Assembly: GCA_045636245.1 (NCBI GenBank)
Contig: JAZTXA010000103.1
Coordinates: forward strand, 1 to 13,937
DNA: 13,937 bases
Direction: 5' to 3'
Origin: RGIG7213 sp045636245
GTDB lineage: Bacteria; Bacillota; Clostridia; Oscillospirales; CAG-272
Shown here: positions 6,295 to 13,937 of the stretch, in pieces
Position numbering within the stretch: the stretch's first letter is position 1
Layout of the letters: each line of letters opens with the position of its first letter
Made by a program: the position numbers and the translations under genes
The notes under the pieces: generated by a model
The model's database searches: none
What the model was told of the DNA's origin: nothing
The model's input: only the letters and a program-made list of their open reading frames with translations

Positions 6295-6926
6295 ATAACA
6301 CACTTAATATAGCGCTTCCCAAGGGCAGACTCGGTGAAGGCGTTTACGATATATTTGAATCTCTCGGCTATGGCTGTGAGGGAATAAAAGATAAAAATAA
6401 CAGAAAACTCATATTTGAAAATGAGGAGCTTAATATAAAGTACTTTTGGGTAAAGCCCACAGATGTTTCGGTTTATGTTGAGCATGGTGCGGCTGATATC
6501 GGAGTTGTCGGACGTGATATCCTACTTGAATATGAGCCTGATATATATGAGCTTTTTGATATGGGAATGGGCAAATGCCGTATGTGTGTTGCCGCTAAAA
6601 ACGATTTCTACGACGACAGAGGCAGAACGCTCCGCGTAGCGACAAAGTTCCCCAATATCGCAAGAACATATTACGCTTCAAAGAGCCGTGAAATTGAGAT
6701 AATAAAGCTTAACGGATCAATTGAGCTTGCACCGATACTCAACCTTTCTGACGTTATTGTCGATATCGTTGAAACGGGAAAAACGCTTTACGAAAACGGA
6801 CTTAAGCCTTATGAAGATATCGTTAATATCTCTGCAAGATTTATTGCAAACAAGGCAAGCTATAAATTCAAAAACGAAAAAATAGAAGCAATACTTGAAA
6901 AATTAAGGGAATTGAAAAATGATTAA
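6291..6926 (+). CDS. hisG: ATP phosphoribosyltransferase catalytic subunit, short form
   Basis: HisG condenses ATP with PRPP to phosphoribosyl-ATP, the committed step of histidine synthesis. At 211 residues this is the short form, which lacks the C-terminal regulatory domain of long HisG and therefore needs HisZ, encoded just upstream. Visible signatures are LNIALPKGRLGEG (5-17), DIGVVGRDIL (69-78) and the PRPP-binding loop DIVETGKTL (158-166). The start is GTG 6291, overlapping the hisZ stop as GTGA, with GGAGG (6276-6280) ten bases upstream. The overlap suggests coupled, roughly equimolar synthesis of the two subunits of the complex. Confidence 0.96.
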   Translation: MNNTLNIALPKGRLGEGVYDIFESLGYGCEGIKDKNNRKLIFENEELNIKYFWVKPTDVSVYVEHGAADIGVVGRDILLEYEPDIYELFDMGMGKCRMCVAAKNDFYDDRGRTLRVATKFPNIARTYYASKSREIEIIKLNGSIELAPILNLSDVIVDIVETGKTLYENGLKPYEDIVNISARFIANKASYKFKNEKIEAILEKLRELKND

Positions 6927-8193
6927 GATATTAAATTCCGCAAACATAACAAAGGAAGAAATACTTTGCAGGGTTGAAACACCTGCCAATGTTGATGGCG
7001 CTGTTGAAGAAGTGCTTGCAAACGTCAAGGTGAACGGCGACAGTGCACTGCTTGAATACACAAAAAAATTCGACGGGGCAGAGCTTGAATGTATCGAGGT
7101 TGGCGACGCTGAAATGCTTGAAGCGCTTGCGACGGTTGATGAAAAATTCGTCAAAATACTTAAGCAGGCGGCAGAAAACATCAAAAACTTCCACTCCCGT
7201 CAGGTCAGGGGCGATTTTGTAACGAATGACCGTCCGGGTGTTGTCCTCGGTCAGCGTGTTATACCGCTTGCGCGCGTGGGACTTTACGTTCCCGGCGGTA
7301 CTGCAAGCTATCCGTCAACCGTGCTTATGAACTGTATTCCCGCAAAACTTGCGGGTGTTGGGGAAATAATCATGGCAACCCCTCCTAAAAAGGACGGAAA
7401 GATACCTGCTGAAATTCTTGCCGCGGCAAGCGTTGCAGGTGTTGACAGAATATTCAAAATGGGCGGCGCACAGGCTGTTGCGGCAATGGCGTACGGAACT
7501 GAAAGCGTGCCCGCGGTTGATAAGATTGTAGGCCCGGGAAACATATTTGTTGCCACGGCAAAATCAAAGGTCAGAGGTATTGTTGACATCGATATGATTG
7601 CAGGCCCTTCCGAAATTCTCGTTGTTGCGGATGAAAAATCCGATCCCGAGTTGGTAGCGGCAGATATGCTTTCACAGGCTGAGCACGATAAGCTTGCCGC
7701 AAGCATACTTATCACAAACAGCGAATCACTTGCAAACGCCGTAAGTATTGAGCTTGAAAAGCAGATAGCAGAGCTTCCCAGACAGGAAATAGCACGTACA
7801 TCAATTGATGACCACGGAAGAATAATTATAACCGACAGCATTGAAAAGGCAGTTGAAATATCAAATCTTATCGCGCCCGAACACCTTGAGCTGTGTGTTG
7901 ACAAGCCCTTTGATATCCTTTCACTCGTTAAAAATGCAGGCTCCGTATTCTTGGGCAGAAACACACCCGAATCGGTGGGTGACTACTACGCTGGTACAAA
8001 CCACACACTTCCCACAAGCGGTACAGCGAGATTTTCCTCCCCCTTGTCGGTTGACGATTTTGTAAAAACAACGCAGTTTATATACTATTCTGACGATGCT
8101 CTTAAGGCGGATGGCGAGGGAATTGCATACTTTGCCGAAAAAGAAGGACTTTCCGCACACGCAAGGGCAGTCACAAAAAGGATGGCGAAATAA
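6919..8193 (+). CDS. hisD: Histidinol dehydrogenase
   Basis: HisD is a zinc enzyme that oxidises L-histidinol to L-histidine in two NAD+-dependent steps, the end of the pathway. The 424 residues match the usual length. Family motifs are PLARVGLYVPGGTASYPSTV (116-135), KIVGPGNIFVATAK (202-215) and DMIAGPSEILVVAD (225-238). Zinc ligands expected from the E. coli enzyme are present: Gln253 and His256 in SQAEHD, Asp355 in VGDYYAG, and His414 in LSAHAR. The catalytic pair is Glu321-His322 in APEHLEL. ATG 6919 overlaps the end of hisG by eight bases and has AAGGGA (6905-6910) eight bases upstream. All active-site positions appear intact. Confidence 0.98.
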   Translation: MIKILNSANITKEEILCRVETPANVDGAVEEVLANVKVNGDSALLEYTKKFDGAELECIEVGDAEMLEALATVDEKFVKILKQAAENIKNFHSRQVRGDFVTNDRPGVVLGQRVIPLARVGLYVPGGTASYPSTVLMNCIPAKLAGVGEIIMATPPKKDGKIPAEILAAASVAGVDRIFKMGGAQAVAAMAYGTESVPAVDKIVGPGNIFVATAKSKVRGIVDIDMIAGPSEILVVADEKSDPELVAADMLSQAEHDKLAASILITNSESLANAVSIELEKQIAELPRQEIARTSIDDHGRIIITDSIEKAVEISNLIAPEHLELCVDKPFDILSLVKNAGSVFLGRNTPESVGDYYAGTNHTLPTSGTARFSSPLSVDDFVKTTQFIYYSDDALKADGEGIAYFAEKEGLSAHARAVTKRMAK

Positions 8194-9258
8194 ATGTCAC
8201 GTTTCTTATGTGAAAAGTTTTCAAATCTTGAAGCTTACACCCCCGGCGAACAGCCGCAGGGCATGAAATACATAAAGTTGAATACAAACGAGTCCCCCTA
8301 TCCTCCGTCCCCGAAAACAGTAGCGGCGGCAGGAATTGAAGCGGAAAAGCTCAATTTGTACAGCGATCCCGAATCAAAGCTTTTAAAACAAAGACTTGCA
8401 GATCGTTACGGTGTAAAATACGAAAATGTGTTTACCTCAAACGGATCGGATGAAATACTGCAGTTCTTCTTTATGGCATTCTGTTCCGGATGTGATGTTG
8501 CATACCCGTCAATAAGTTATGGCTTTTATCCCGTGTATGCGGAGCTTTTCGGCTGTAAAAGCACGGTAATACCGCTTAAAGACGATTTTTCCGTTGACGG
8601 CGGTGATTATGAGGGGATAAACAAAAACATCGTTATTGCAAACCCCAATGCGCCGACGGGACTTTGTCTTACAAGGGAGCAGGTTGAAAAAATCGTAATA
8701 AGCAATCCCGATAACATTGTGCTTATAGACGAAGCGTATGTTGACTTCGGCGGTACGTCGTGTGTTGAGCTTATAAAGAAGTATTCAAATATTGTTGTAT
8801 GCATGACGTTTTCAAAATCAAGAAGCTTGGCAGGCGGACGTCTCGGCTTCTGCTTTGCAAACGAGGAAATAATAAAGGACCTTGAAAAAATAAAATACTC
8901 CACAAATCCGTATAACGTAAACCGTATGACACAGGCGTGCGGTGTTGCTGCAATTGAAGACGACGGTTACTATATGGACAATGCGCAAAAGATAATAAAG
9001 ACAAGAGAATATTTGACGGAAGAATACAAAAAGCTCGGCTTTTATGTACTTGATTCAAGCGCAAACTTCATTTTCGCAAAGCATAATTCAATAAGCGGTG
9101 CGGAATTTTACAAAGAACTCCGTGAAAAAGGTATCCTTGTGCGCCATTTTTCAAAAGCAGAGATATCTGATTTTGTCAGAATTTCAATAGGTACAAGGGA
9201 AGATATAGAAACGCTTGTCGAAAAAACAAAAGAAATATTATCAAAGAGGTCGGTATGA
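8194..9258 (+). CDS. hisC: Histidinol-phosphate aminotransferase
   Basis: HisC is a PLP-dependent, fold-type I aminotransferase that converts imidazole acetol phosphate and glutamate to histidinol phosphate. The 354 residues contain KLNTNESPYPPSP at the N-terminus (28-40), NPNAPTG (150-156), DEAYVDF (179-185) with the PLP-pyridine aspartate, and TFSKSRSLAGGRLG (205-218) where Lys208 forms the Schiff base. ARAT-type phosphate contacts are given by the later arginine-rich SKSRSLAGGR segment. ATG 8194 follows the hisD stop codon with no gap, and AAAAGGA lies about a dozen bases upstream inside hisD. Genomes often carry further HisC-like aminotransferases, but position in the operon supports this assignment. 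Confidence 0.96.
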   Translation: MSRFLCEKFSNLEAYTPGEQPQGMKYIKLNTNESPYPPSPKTVAAAGIEAEKLNLYSDPESKLLKQRLADRYGVKYENVFTSNGSDEILQFFFMAFCSGCDVAYPSISYGFYPVYAELFGCKSTVIPLKDDFSVDGGDYEGINKNIVIANPNAPTGLCLTREQVEKIVISNPDNIVLIDEAYVDFGGTSCVELIKKYSNIVVCMTFSKSRSLAGGRLGFCFANEEIIKDLEKIKYSTNPYNVNRMTQACGVAAIEDDGYYMDNAQKIIKTREYLTEEYKKLGFYVLDSSANFIFAKHNSISGAEFYKELREKGILVRHFSKAEISDFVRISIGTREDIETLVEKTKEILSKRSV

Positions 9259-9842
9259 GAATATCAGAGATAGTAAGAACAACGAATGAAACCGATATTT
9301 CCGTCAAGCTTTTTATTGACGGTACGGGCAAAGGAAAAATCGATACATCTGTCGGATTTTTCGATCATATGATGATGCTTTTTAAATCTCACGGTAAGTT
9401 TGACTTGAACATTGCCTGCAAGGGCGATGTGTGGGTAGACTATCATCACAGCTGTGAGGATATCGGTATTGCGCTCGGTGAAGCGTTTGTAAAAGCCCTC
9501 GGCGACAAAAGAGGAATAAAGAGATATTCTCATATAATTCTCCCCATGGACGAGGCACTTATAATGTGCGCCGTCGATATAAGCGGAAGATCACATCTTT
9601 CCTATGATGTTGAAACACCTTCGGAAAAGATAGGCAATTTTGACTGTGAGCTGACGCGTGAGTTTTTTGAAGGATTTGTCCGTGCATCGGGTATAACGCT
9701 CCACATAAAGAAGCTTGCGGGTATAAACTCCCATCACATAATCGAAGGTGTGTTTAAAGCGTTTGCAAGAGTAATGAGAGAAGCGTGTGAAATTGACGAA
9801 AGGGCAAACGGAGAAATACCGTCAACCAAGGGTGTACTTTGA
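9255..9842 (+). CDS. hisB: Imidazoleglycerol-phosphate dehydratase (monofunctional)
   Basis: This manganese-dependent enzyme dehydrates imidazole glycerol phosphate to imidazole acetol phosphate. It is 195 residues long, the size of the dehydratase alone; the N-terminal HAD phosphatase domain of enterobacterial HisB is absent. Metal-binding motifs are FFDHMM (35-40), DYHHSCEDIG (62-71) and the second repeat INSHHIIEG (157-165), together with His150 in TLHI. The two related halves, each with an H-H-x-x-E core, form the duplicated fold of the family. The C-terminus ends in the common STKGVL. The ATG overlaps the hisC stop as ATGA, with AGAGG (9245-9249) five bases upstream. Confidence 0.97.
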   Translation: MRISEIVRTTNETDISVKLFIDGTGKGKIDTSVGFFDHMMMLFKSHGKFDLNIACKGDVWVDYHHSCEDIGIALGEAFVKALGDKRGIKRYSHIILPMDEALIMCAVDISGRSHLSYDVETPSEKIGNFDCELTREFFEGFVRASGITLHIKKLAGINSHHIIEGVFKAFARVMREACEIDERANGEIPSTKGVL

Positions 9843-10456
9843 TGACTGCAATAATTGATTACGGTGTAGGGAATTTGTTTTCCCTCAAAAGCTCTCTTGC
9901 TTATATAGGTGCTGACTGTGTTGTTACAAGCGATCCCGATGTGATAAAAAAATCTCCCCGCATAATTCTCCCCGGTGTCGGTGCGTTTGAGGATGCGGCG
10001 GCAAAGCTTAAAGCGACAGGACTTGATGAGCTTTTGAAGTCAGAGGCTGAAGACGGAAAGTACATAATGGGCATATGCCTCGGTATGCAGATGCTGTTTG
10101 AAAAAAGCTATGAGTTCGGATGCCATAAAGGACTCGGACTTATTCCGGGTGAGGTTGTACCGCTTTTAGGTGTTGTGCCGAGCGAGCTTAAAATTCCCCA
10201 AATGGGCTGGAATTCACTTGACATAAAGGGCGGAAAAGAAGATCTTTATAAGTATACACAAAACGGCACACATGTGTATTTCGTCCATTCATATTACGCA
10301 AAGACGGACAGTAAATTCGTCACCGCGACATCGGAATACGGCATAGACGTTACCGCCTCAGCCCAAAACGGCAGGGTAATGGGAACACAGTACCACCCGG
10401 AAAAAAGCGGTAAATACGGACTTGAAATACTGAAGGCATTTACGGAGTTGAACTAA
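9842..10456 (+). CDS. hisH: Imidazole glycerol phosphate synthase, glutaminase subunit
   Basis: HisH is the class I glutamine amidotransferase that releases ammonia and channels it through HisF. From ATG 9842 it has 204 residues. It opens with the typical IIDYGVGNLFSL. The nucleophile Cys79 lies in GICLGMQM, and His185 and Glu187 lie in QYHPEKSG, completing the catalytic triad. An in-frame TTG at 9839 would add one residue, but ATG 9842 shares its first base with the hisB stop (TGATG), a standard coupling junction, and AAGGGTG (9828-9834) is seven bases upstream. The partner gene hisF follows after hisA. Confidence 0.96.
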   Translation: MTAIIDYGVGNLFSLKSSLAYIGADCVVTSDPDVIKKSPRIILPGVGAFEDAAAKLKATGLDELLKSEAEDGKYIMGICLGMQMLFEKSYEFGCHKGLGLIPGEVVPLLGVVPSELKIPQMGWNSLDIKGGKEDLYKYTQNGTHVYFVHSYYAKTDSKFVTATSEYGIDVTASAQNGRVMGTQYHPEKSGKYGLEILKAFTELN

Positions 10457-10457
10457 G

Positions 10458-11177
10458 ATGATAATTTTTCCTGCAACAGATATAAAGGACGGAAAGGTAG
10501 TAAGACTTACAAAGGGTGACTACGGTCAGATAAAAACGTACTGCACAGATGCGCTTGAAAAGGCGCTTGAATTTAAGGCATGCGGCGCTGAATATCTCCA
10601 CATGGTTGACCTTGACGGCGCAAAGGACGGGGAGATGAAAAACTTCCATGTTATTGAAAACGTTGTCAAAAATTCAGGCATGAAGGTGGAAATAGGCGGC
10701 GGTATAAGAGATGAAAAAACGATAAAAAAATATGCCGATATAGGTGTGCTTCGTGTTATACTCGGAACTATTGCCGTTAAGGACACAGAGTTTCTTAAGA
10801 ACATGATAAGTGAGTACGGCGATAAAATAGCAGTCGGAGTGGACATAAAGGGCGAAAATATCGCCGTCAACGGCTGGCTTGAGGATTCGGGTGTAAACTG
10901 CTTTGAATTTATGGAAAAGCTTTGCGGTATGGGCTGTAAAACCGTAATATGTACCGACATTTCCAAAGACGGACTTTTGTCGGGAACAAATTTACCCCTT
11001 TACAAACGGCTTAAAAAGGATTATAATATAGACGTGGTGGCATCGGGCGGTATAACCTCGTGTGACGATGTCAAAACACTTACTGACTACGGTATGTACG
11101 GTGCGATACTCGGTAAGGCACTTTACGAAGGAAAGATAGAGCTTTCCGATGCACTCAAAATCGCAGGGAGGATCTGA
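10458..11177 (+). CDS. hisA: Phosphoribosylformimino-AICAR-phosphate isomerase HisA
   Basis: HisA is a (beta-alpha)8 barrel that carries out the Amadori rearrangement of ProFAR to PRFAR. The 239 residues contain the half-barrel repeats with two phosphate-binding glycine motifs, EIGGGIRD (78-85) and the C-terminal VASGGIT followed by GAILGKALYEG. The catalytic acid/base aspartates correspond to Asp8 (PATDIKDGK) and Asp129 (GVDIKGENIAVNGW). The NGW segment and TDISKDGLLSGTN, typical of HisA rather than HisF, separate it from its paralogue downstream. ATG 10458 begins one base after the hisH stop codon. Position 7 is Thr where many HisA proteins have Ile (PAIDL versus PATDI), a small change. Confidence 0.95.
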   Translation: MIIFPATDIKDGKVVRLTKGDYGQIKTYCTDALEKALEFKACGAEYLHMVDLDGAKDGEMKNFHVIENVVKNSGMKVEIGGGIRDEKTIKKYADIGVLRVILGTIAVKDTEFLKNMISEYGDKIAVGVDIKGENIAVNGWLEDSGVNCFEFMEKLCGMGCKTVICTDISKDGLLSGTNLPLYKRLKKDYNIDVVASGGITSCDDVKTLTDYGMYGAILGKALYEGKIELSDALKIAGRI

Positions 11178-11179
11178 CA

Positions 11180-11938
11180 ATGATAACAAAAAGGATCATT
11201 CCGTGCCTTGACGTTAAAAACGGACGTGTTGTTAAGGGTGTTAATTTTATGAATCTTTCGGACGTTTCCGACCCTGTACAGCTTGCAAAATTCTACAGTG
11301 ACTGCGGCGCTGATGAGCTTGTGTTTTACGATATAACCGCATCAGCGGAGGGACGTGGGCTTTTTACAGACGTACTTACACGTGCAGCTGAAAATGTGTT
11401 TATCCCGCTTACTGTCGGGGGTGCTATCAATGAAGTGTCGGATTTTGACAGAGTACTGAAGTGTGGTGCCGACAAGGTGTCGGTAAATTCGGGTGCTGTG
11501 AGAAATCCCAATCTTATGTATGAAGCGGCTAAAAAATACGGCTCACAGTGCGTTGTTCTTTCGATGGATGTCAAGCGTGTTGACGGTAAATTTGCGGTGT
11601 TCGTAAAAGGCGGCCGTGAAATGACTTCCCTTGAAGCGGTTTCGTGGGCAAAACAGGGACAGGAGCTTGGCGCAGGGGAGCTTGTAATAAACAGCATGGA
11701 CACAGATGGTGTGCGAGGCGGTTTTGATACAGCGCTTTTGACGGCGATTTGTGATGCGGTGACAATACCCGTTATTGCATCGGGCGGCGCAGGTTCTTCC
11801 GAAGATTTCGTCAAGCTGTTTAACACATGCCCCACGGTCGACGCAGGACTTGCCGCATCGATATTCCACTTTGGCGATGTCAAAATAAATGAACTGAAAC
11901 AAATTTTAAAACAAAATAATATAAATGTCAGGATATGA
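11180..11938 (+). CDS. hisF: Imidazole glycerol phosphate synthase, cyclase subunit
   Basis: HisF is the barrel subunit that uses ammonia from HisH to turn PRFAR into imidazole glycerol phosphate and AICAR. Its 252 residues match the family length. Catalytic aspartates are Asp11 in IPCLDVKNGRVVKG and Asp130 in LSMDVKR. DITASAEGRG (51-60) and the late VIASGGAGSSEDF are standard. The first glycine-rich phosphate loop reads TVGGAINE, with Ala82 in place of the usual third glycine of TVGGGI. ATG 11180 lies two bases after the hisA stop, with GGGAGG (11166-11171) eight bases upstream. HisA and HisF side by side are similar over their whole length, as expected for this ancient duplication. Confidence 0.97.
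   Translation: MITKRIIPCLDVKNGRVVKGVNFMNLSDVSDPVQLAKFYSDCGADELVFYDITASAEGRGLFTDVLTRAAENVFIPLTVGGAINEVSDFDRVLKCGADKVSVNSGAVRNPNLMYEAAKKYGSQCVVLSMDVKRVDGKFAVFVKGGREMTSLEAVSWAKQGQELGAGELVINSMDTDGVRGGFDTALLTAICDAVTIPVIASGGAGSSEDFVKLFNTCPTVDAGLAASIFHFGDVKINELKQILKQNNINVRI
11930..11933 (+). promoter_or_regulatory. Ribosome binding site favouring the later hisIE start
   Basis: AGGA sits one base before ATG 11935, too close to serve it, but seven bases before the in-frame ATG 11941. The earlier ATG makes the common ATGA overlap with hisF and cannot be excluded; the difference is only two residues. Confidence 0.5.
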
Positions 11939-11940
11939 AA

Positions 11941-12585
11941 ATGAATATTAATGAACTTAAATATGATGCAAACGGTCTGATACCTGCCGTTGTGGTTGAT
12001 TTCTTCACAAAAAAGGTTCTCACAGTTGCTTATATGAACAAGGAAAGCCTTGAAATAACGCTCAATGAGGGCAGAACTTGCTTCTTCTCACGTTCACGTC
12101 AACAGCTTTGGCGCAAGGGTGAAACATCGGGAAATACACAGAAGGTTGTAAAAATTACTGCTGACTGTGACCTTGATGCGCTCACAGTTGAAGTAATTAA
12201 GGCAGGACCTGCCTGCCACACAGGTGCTGACTCCTGCTTCAACGAGGTGATATTTGATGATGAAAATTCTTCATCATTTTCCGCAGATGCACTTTTTGAG
12301 CTTATAAAGGGCAGAAAAACGGATAAAAAGGAAGGCTCCTACACAACATACCTCTTTGAAAAGGGCATCGACAAGATACTCAAAAAGGTAGGTGAGGAAT
12401 CAACAGAGGTTATAATCGCCGCTAAAGCAGACGATAAAAAAGATACAATATATGAAATTGCAGACCTTTACTATCACGTTATGGTGCTTATGGTTGAAAT
12501 GGGAATTTCGATCGACGATGTTATGTCGGAGCTTGCAAGCCGTCACGTAATTGACAAAAAGGTAAAGCAGGAGAAAATGACATGA
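11941..12585 (+). CDS. hisI: Bifunctional PR-AMP cyclohydrolase / PR-ATP pyrophosphohydrolase
   Basis: This is the HisIE fusion, catalysing steps two and three of the pathway. Counting from ATG 11941 (214 residues), the N-terminal HisI cyclohydrolase covers about 1-106 and shows SRSRQQLWRKGETSGN (50-65), the metal-binding DCDLDAL (75-81) and ACHTGADSCF (91-100). The C-terminal HisE domain covers about 115-205, a MazG-like all-alpha fold with KKVGEESTEVIIAAK (148-162) and YEIADLYYHVMVLM (171-184), whose Glu and Asp residues bind Mg2+. A start at ATG 11935 would add Met-Lys and overlap hisF by four bases. The stop overlaps the next gene as ATGA. Fused HisIE is common in bacteria, so the fusion itself is not unusual. 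Confidence 0.96.
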   Translation: MNINELKYDANGLIPAVVVDFFTKKVLTVAYMNKESLEITLNEGRTCFFSRSRQQLWRKGETSGNTQKVVKITADCDLDALTVEVIKAGPACHTGADSCFNEVIFDDENSSSFSADALFELIKGRKTDKKEGSYTTYLFEKGIDKILKKVGEESTEVIIAAKADDKKDTIYEIADLYYHVMVLMVEMGISIDDVMSELASRHVIDKKVKQEKMT

Positions 12586-13184
12586 CCTGTTTTCATATTC
12601 TGCCGGACGGATATGATGAAATAAAAAGGTTCAGCTTTACAAATGATAAAAAGCTTTATAAATATATCAATGTTGCAGCATTCGCCAGCGCAGTATTTCT
12701 TGTGCTGATAATGCGGATATTTGTACCGTTTGATCTGTTTACTCCGACAAGCTCCGAGGAGGTTGAGGGAATATTCATCAAATGCGGTGTTTTGTGTGTG
12801 TCAGCTTTTGCGTATGTAATTTTACACGAGGCTATACACGGTGTATTTATAAGGATAATAAGCGGAAAATGGGGTAAATTCGGATTTAATTCGAACTTTG
12901 CCTACGCATCGAGTGCGGCATTTTTCGGAAGATATGAATATGTAACAATCGCACTTGCACCCATTGTTATATGGGGCATTGTGCTTGGCGTTGTTAATAT
13001 GATAGTACCTGTAGGCTGGTTCTGGGTAATATATATTATTCAGATAATTAATCTTTCGGGTGCTGTCGGTGATGTATATATAACATATGCGGTTACAAAA
13101 CTGCCAAAAGAAAGTTTATTTAAAGATGACGGACTTGATATAACCGTTTATGCAAAAACGGAGTTGTCCGATGGAAAGGAATAA
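12582..13184 (+). CDS. DUF3267-like membrane protein with HExxH site (putative metalloprotease)
   Basis: This is a 200-residue integral membrane protein. Hydrophobic segments lie at about 29-50, 66-92, 120-141 and 145-170. The second contains LHEAIHG (81-87), an HExxH zinc site within the membrane. The fourth has INLSGAVGDVY, with Asn157 and Asp164, where site-2-protease-like families place the third metal ligand. This arrangement matches the DUF3267 family of putative zinc metalloproteases; no substrate or proven activity is known to me. The ATG overlaps the hisIE stop as ATGA, and the stop is three bases before dapA, so it is cotranscribed with both. Nothing in the protein suggests a direct role in histidine or lysine synthesis, and it may be a bystander in the operon. 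Confidence 0.75.
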   Translation: MTCFHILPDGYDEIKRFSFTNDKKLYKYINVAAFASAVFLVLIMRIFVPFDLFTPTSSEEVEGIFIKCGVLCVSAFAYVILHEAIHGVFIRIISGKWGKFGFNSNFAYASSAAFFGRYEYVTIALAPIVIWGIVLGVVNMIVPVGWFWVIYIIQIINLSGAVGDVYITYAVTKLPKESLFKDDGLDITVYAKTELSDGKE

Positions 13185-13187
13185 AAA

Positions 13188-13937
13188 ATGAAAAGAGAAA
13201 CTCCCATTTTTACAGGTGTCGGTACTGCGATAGTAACTCCGTTCAAAAACGGAAAGATCGACTATGAAGCATATGGAAAAATGATCGAATTTCAGATAGC
13301 GGGCGGTGTTGATTCCATCGTTGTTTGCGGAACTACGGGTGAGGCGGCAACACTCACGGATGAAGAGCACAGAGATATAATCGCTTATACTGTAAATCAG
13401 GTAAATAAAAGAGTGCCCGTTATTGCAGGTACAGGCTCAAACGATTTTGCATATGCCGTTGACCTTTCACGCCATGCGTGTGAGGTAGGTGCTGATGCGC
13501 TTCTGCACGTTACACCTTACTATAACAAAACAAGCCAGAAGGGTATTGTTGAATACTTTTCAAAGATTGCAGATGCTTGCAGCAAACCCGTTATTCTTTA
13601 TAACGTGCCTTCCCGTACAGGTGTGAATATAAGCATTGATGCATATCGTGAGCTTGCAAAGCACCCCAATATCATCGCAACAAAGGAAGCTTGCGGTAAC
13701 TTAAGCTTTATTGTCGAGCTTATGGAGGCTGTGGGTGACGAAATAGACGTTTACTGCGGAAACGATGACCAGATAGTACCTATGATGAGCGTTGGCGCAT
13801 CGGGTGTTATCTCCGTTTTGTCAAATGTAATGCCGAAGGAAACGGCTGATCTTACACATCTGTATCTTGACGGAAAATGTAAGGAAAGTGCAAAGCTTCA
13901 GCTTAAGCTCCTTAAGCTTATAAATGCTTTGTTTATG
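13188..13937 (+). CDS. dapA: 4-hydroxy-tetrahydrodipicolinate synthase (partial, 3' end missing)
   Basis: DapA condenses pyruvate with aspartate semialdehyde, the first step to diaminopimelate and lysine. The frame is open to the window edge, giving 250 residues of an expected 290 or so. It begins with the family's IFTGVGTAIVTPF. The active site is complete: Thr49-Thr50 in CGTTGEA, Tyr139 and Arg143 in YNVPSRTG, and the Schiff-base Lys166 in ATKEACG. CGNDDQIVPMMSVGASGVISV follows in the usual place. ATG 13188 has AAAGGA (13175-13180) seven bases upstream, within the end of the preceding gene. The three-base gap suggests transcription from the his operon, although an internal promoter is not excluded. 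Confidence 0.96.
   Translation, partial: MKRETPIFTGVGTAIVTPFKNGKIDYEAYGKMIEFQIAGGVDSIVVCGTTGEAATLTDEEHRDIIAYTVNQVNKRVPVIAGTGSNDFAYAVDLSRHACEVGADALLHVTPYYNKTSQKGIVEYFSKIADACSKPVILYNVPSRTGVNISIDAYRELAKHPNIIATKEACGNLSFIVELMEAVGDEIDVYCGNDDQIVPMMSVGASGVISVLSNVMPKETADLTHLYLDGKCKESAKLQLKLLKLINALFM

Overview
The window looks like core chromosome of a low-to-moderate GC member of the Clostridia, probably in the Oscillospiraceae/Ruminococcaceae area. That placement is inferred from the murG-ftsQ-ftsZ order, the short HisG paired with HisZ, strong GGAGG-type ribosome binding sites and the protein styles; no rRNA or other marker is present to fix the family. All genes are on the + strand and I see no mobile element, CRISPR array or tRNA.

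Positions 1-2436 are the end of a division/cell-wall cluster: the last codons of a gene that is probably murG, then ftsQ (divIB) and ftsZ. A 214-base gap with strong inverted repeats follows (2437-2650), then a CorA-type cation transporter closed by a textbook terminator (3599-3632). Next, behind its own promoter, is an exported PIG-L-family deacetylase with a C-terminal membrane anchor (3721-5106).

From about 5138 a compact histidine operon begins: hisZ-hisG-hisD-hisC-hisB-hisH-hisA-hisF-hisIE. Gene junctions are overlaps or gaps of at most 2 bases, so translation is probably coupled. HisG+HisZ make phosphoribosyl-ATP. HisIE performs the next two hydrolytic steps, HisA isomerises, and HisH/HisF form imidazole glycerol phosphate. 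HisB dehydrates, HisC transaminates and HisD oxidises histidinol to histidine. The histidinol-phosphate phosphatase is the only step without a gene here. The operon continues by an ATGA overlap into a membrane protein with an HExxH site (DUF3267-like), and 3 bases later into dapA, cut by the window end.

The genes are mostly ordinary housekeeping genes. The parts most worth a second look are non-coding: the structured ftsZ-corA spacer, with a 16-base inverted repeat wrapped around a possible promoter and several competing hairpins, and a dyad plus direct repeat lying on the -35 region of the his promoter. Smaller points are an atypical FtsZ C-terminal tail, a possible remnant of an anticodon-binding domain in HisZ, an uncharged CorA loop, and the embedding of the DUF3267-like gene between hisIE and dapA.
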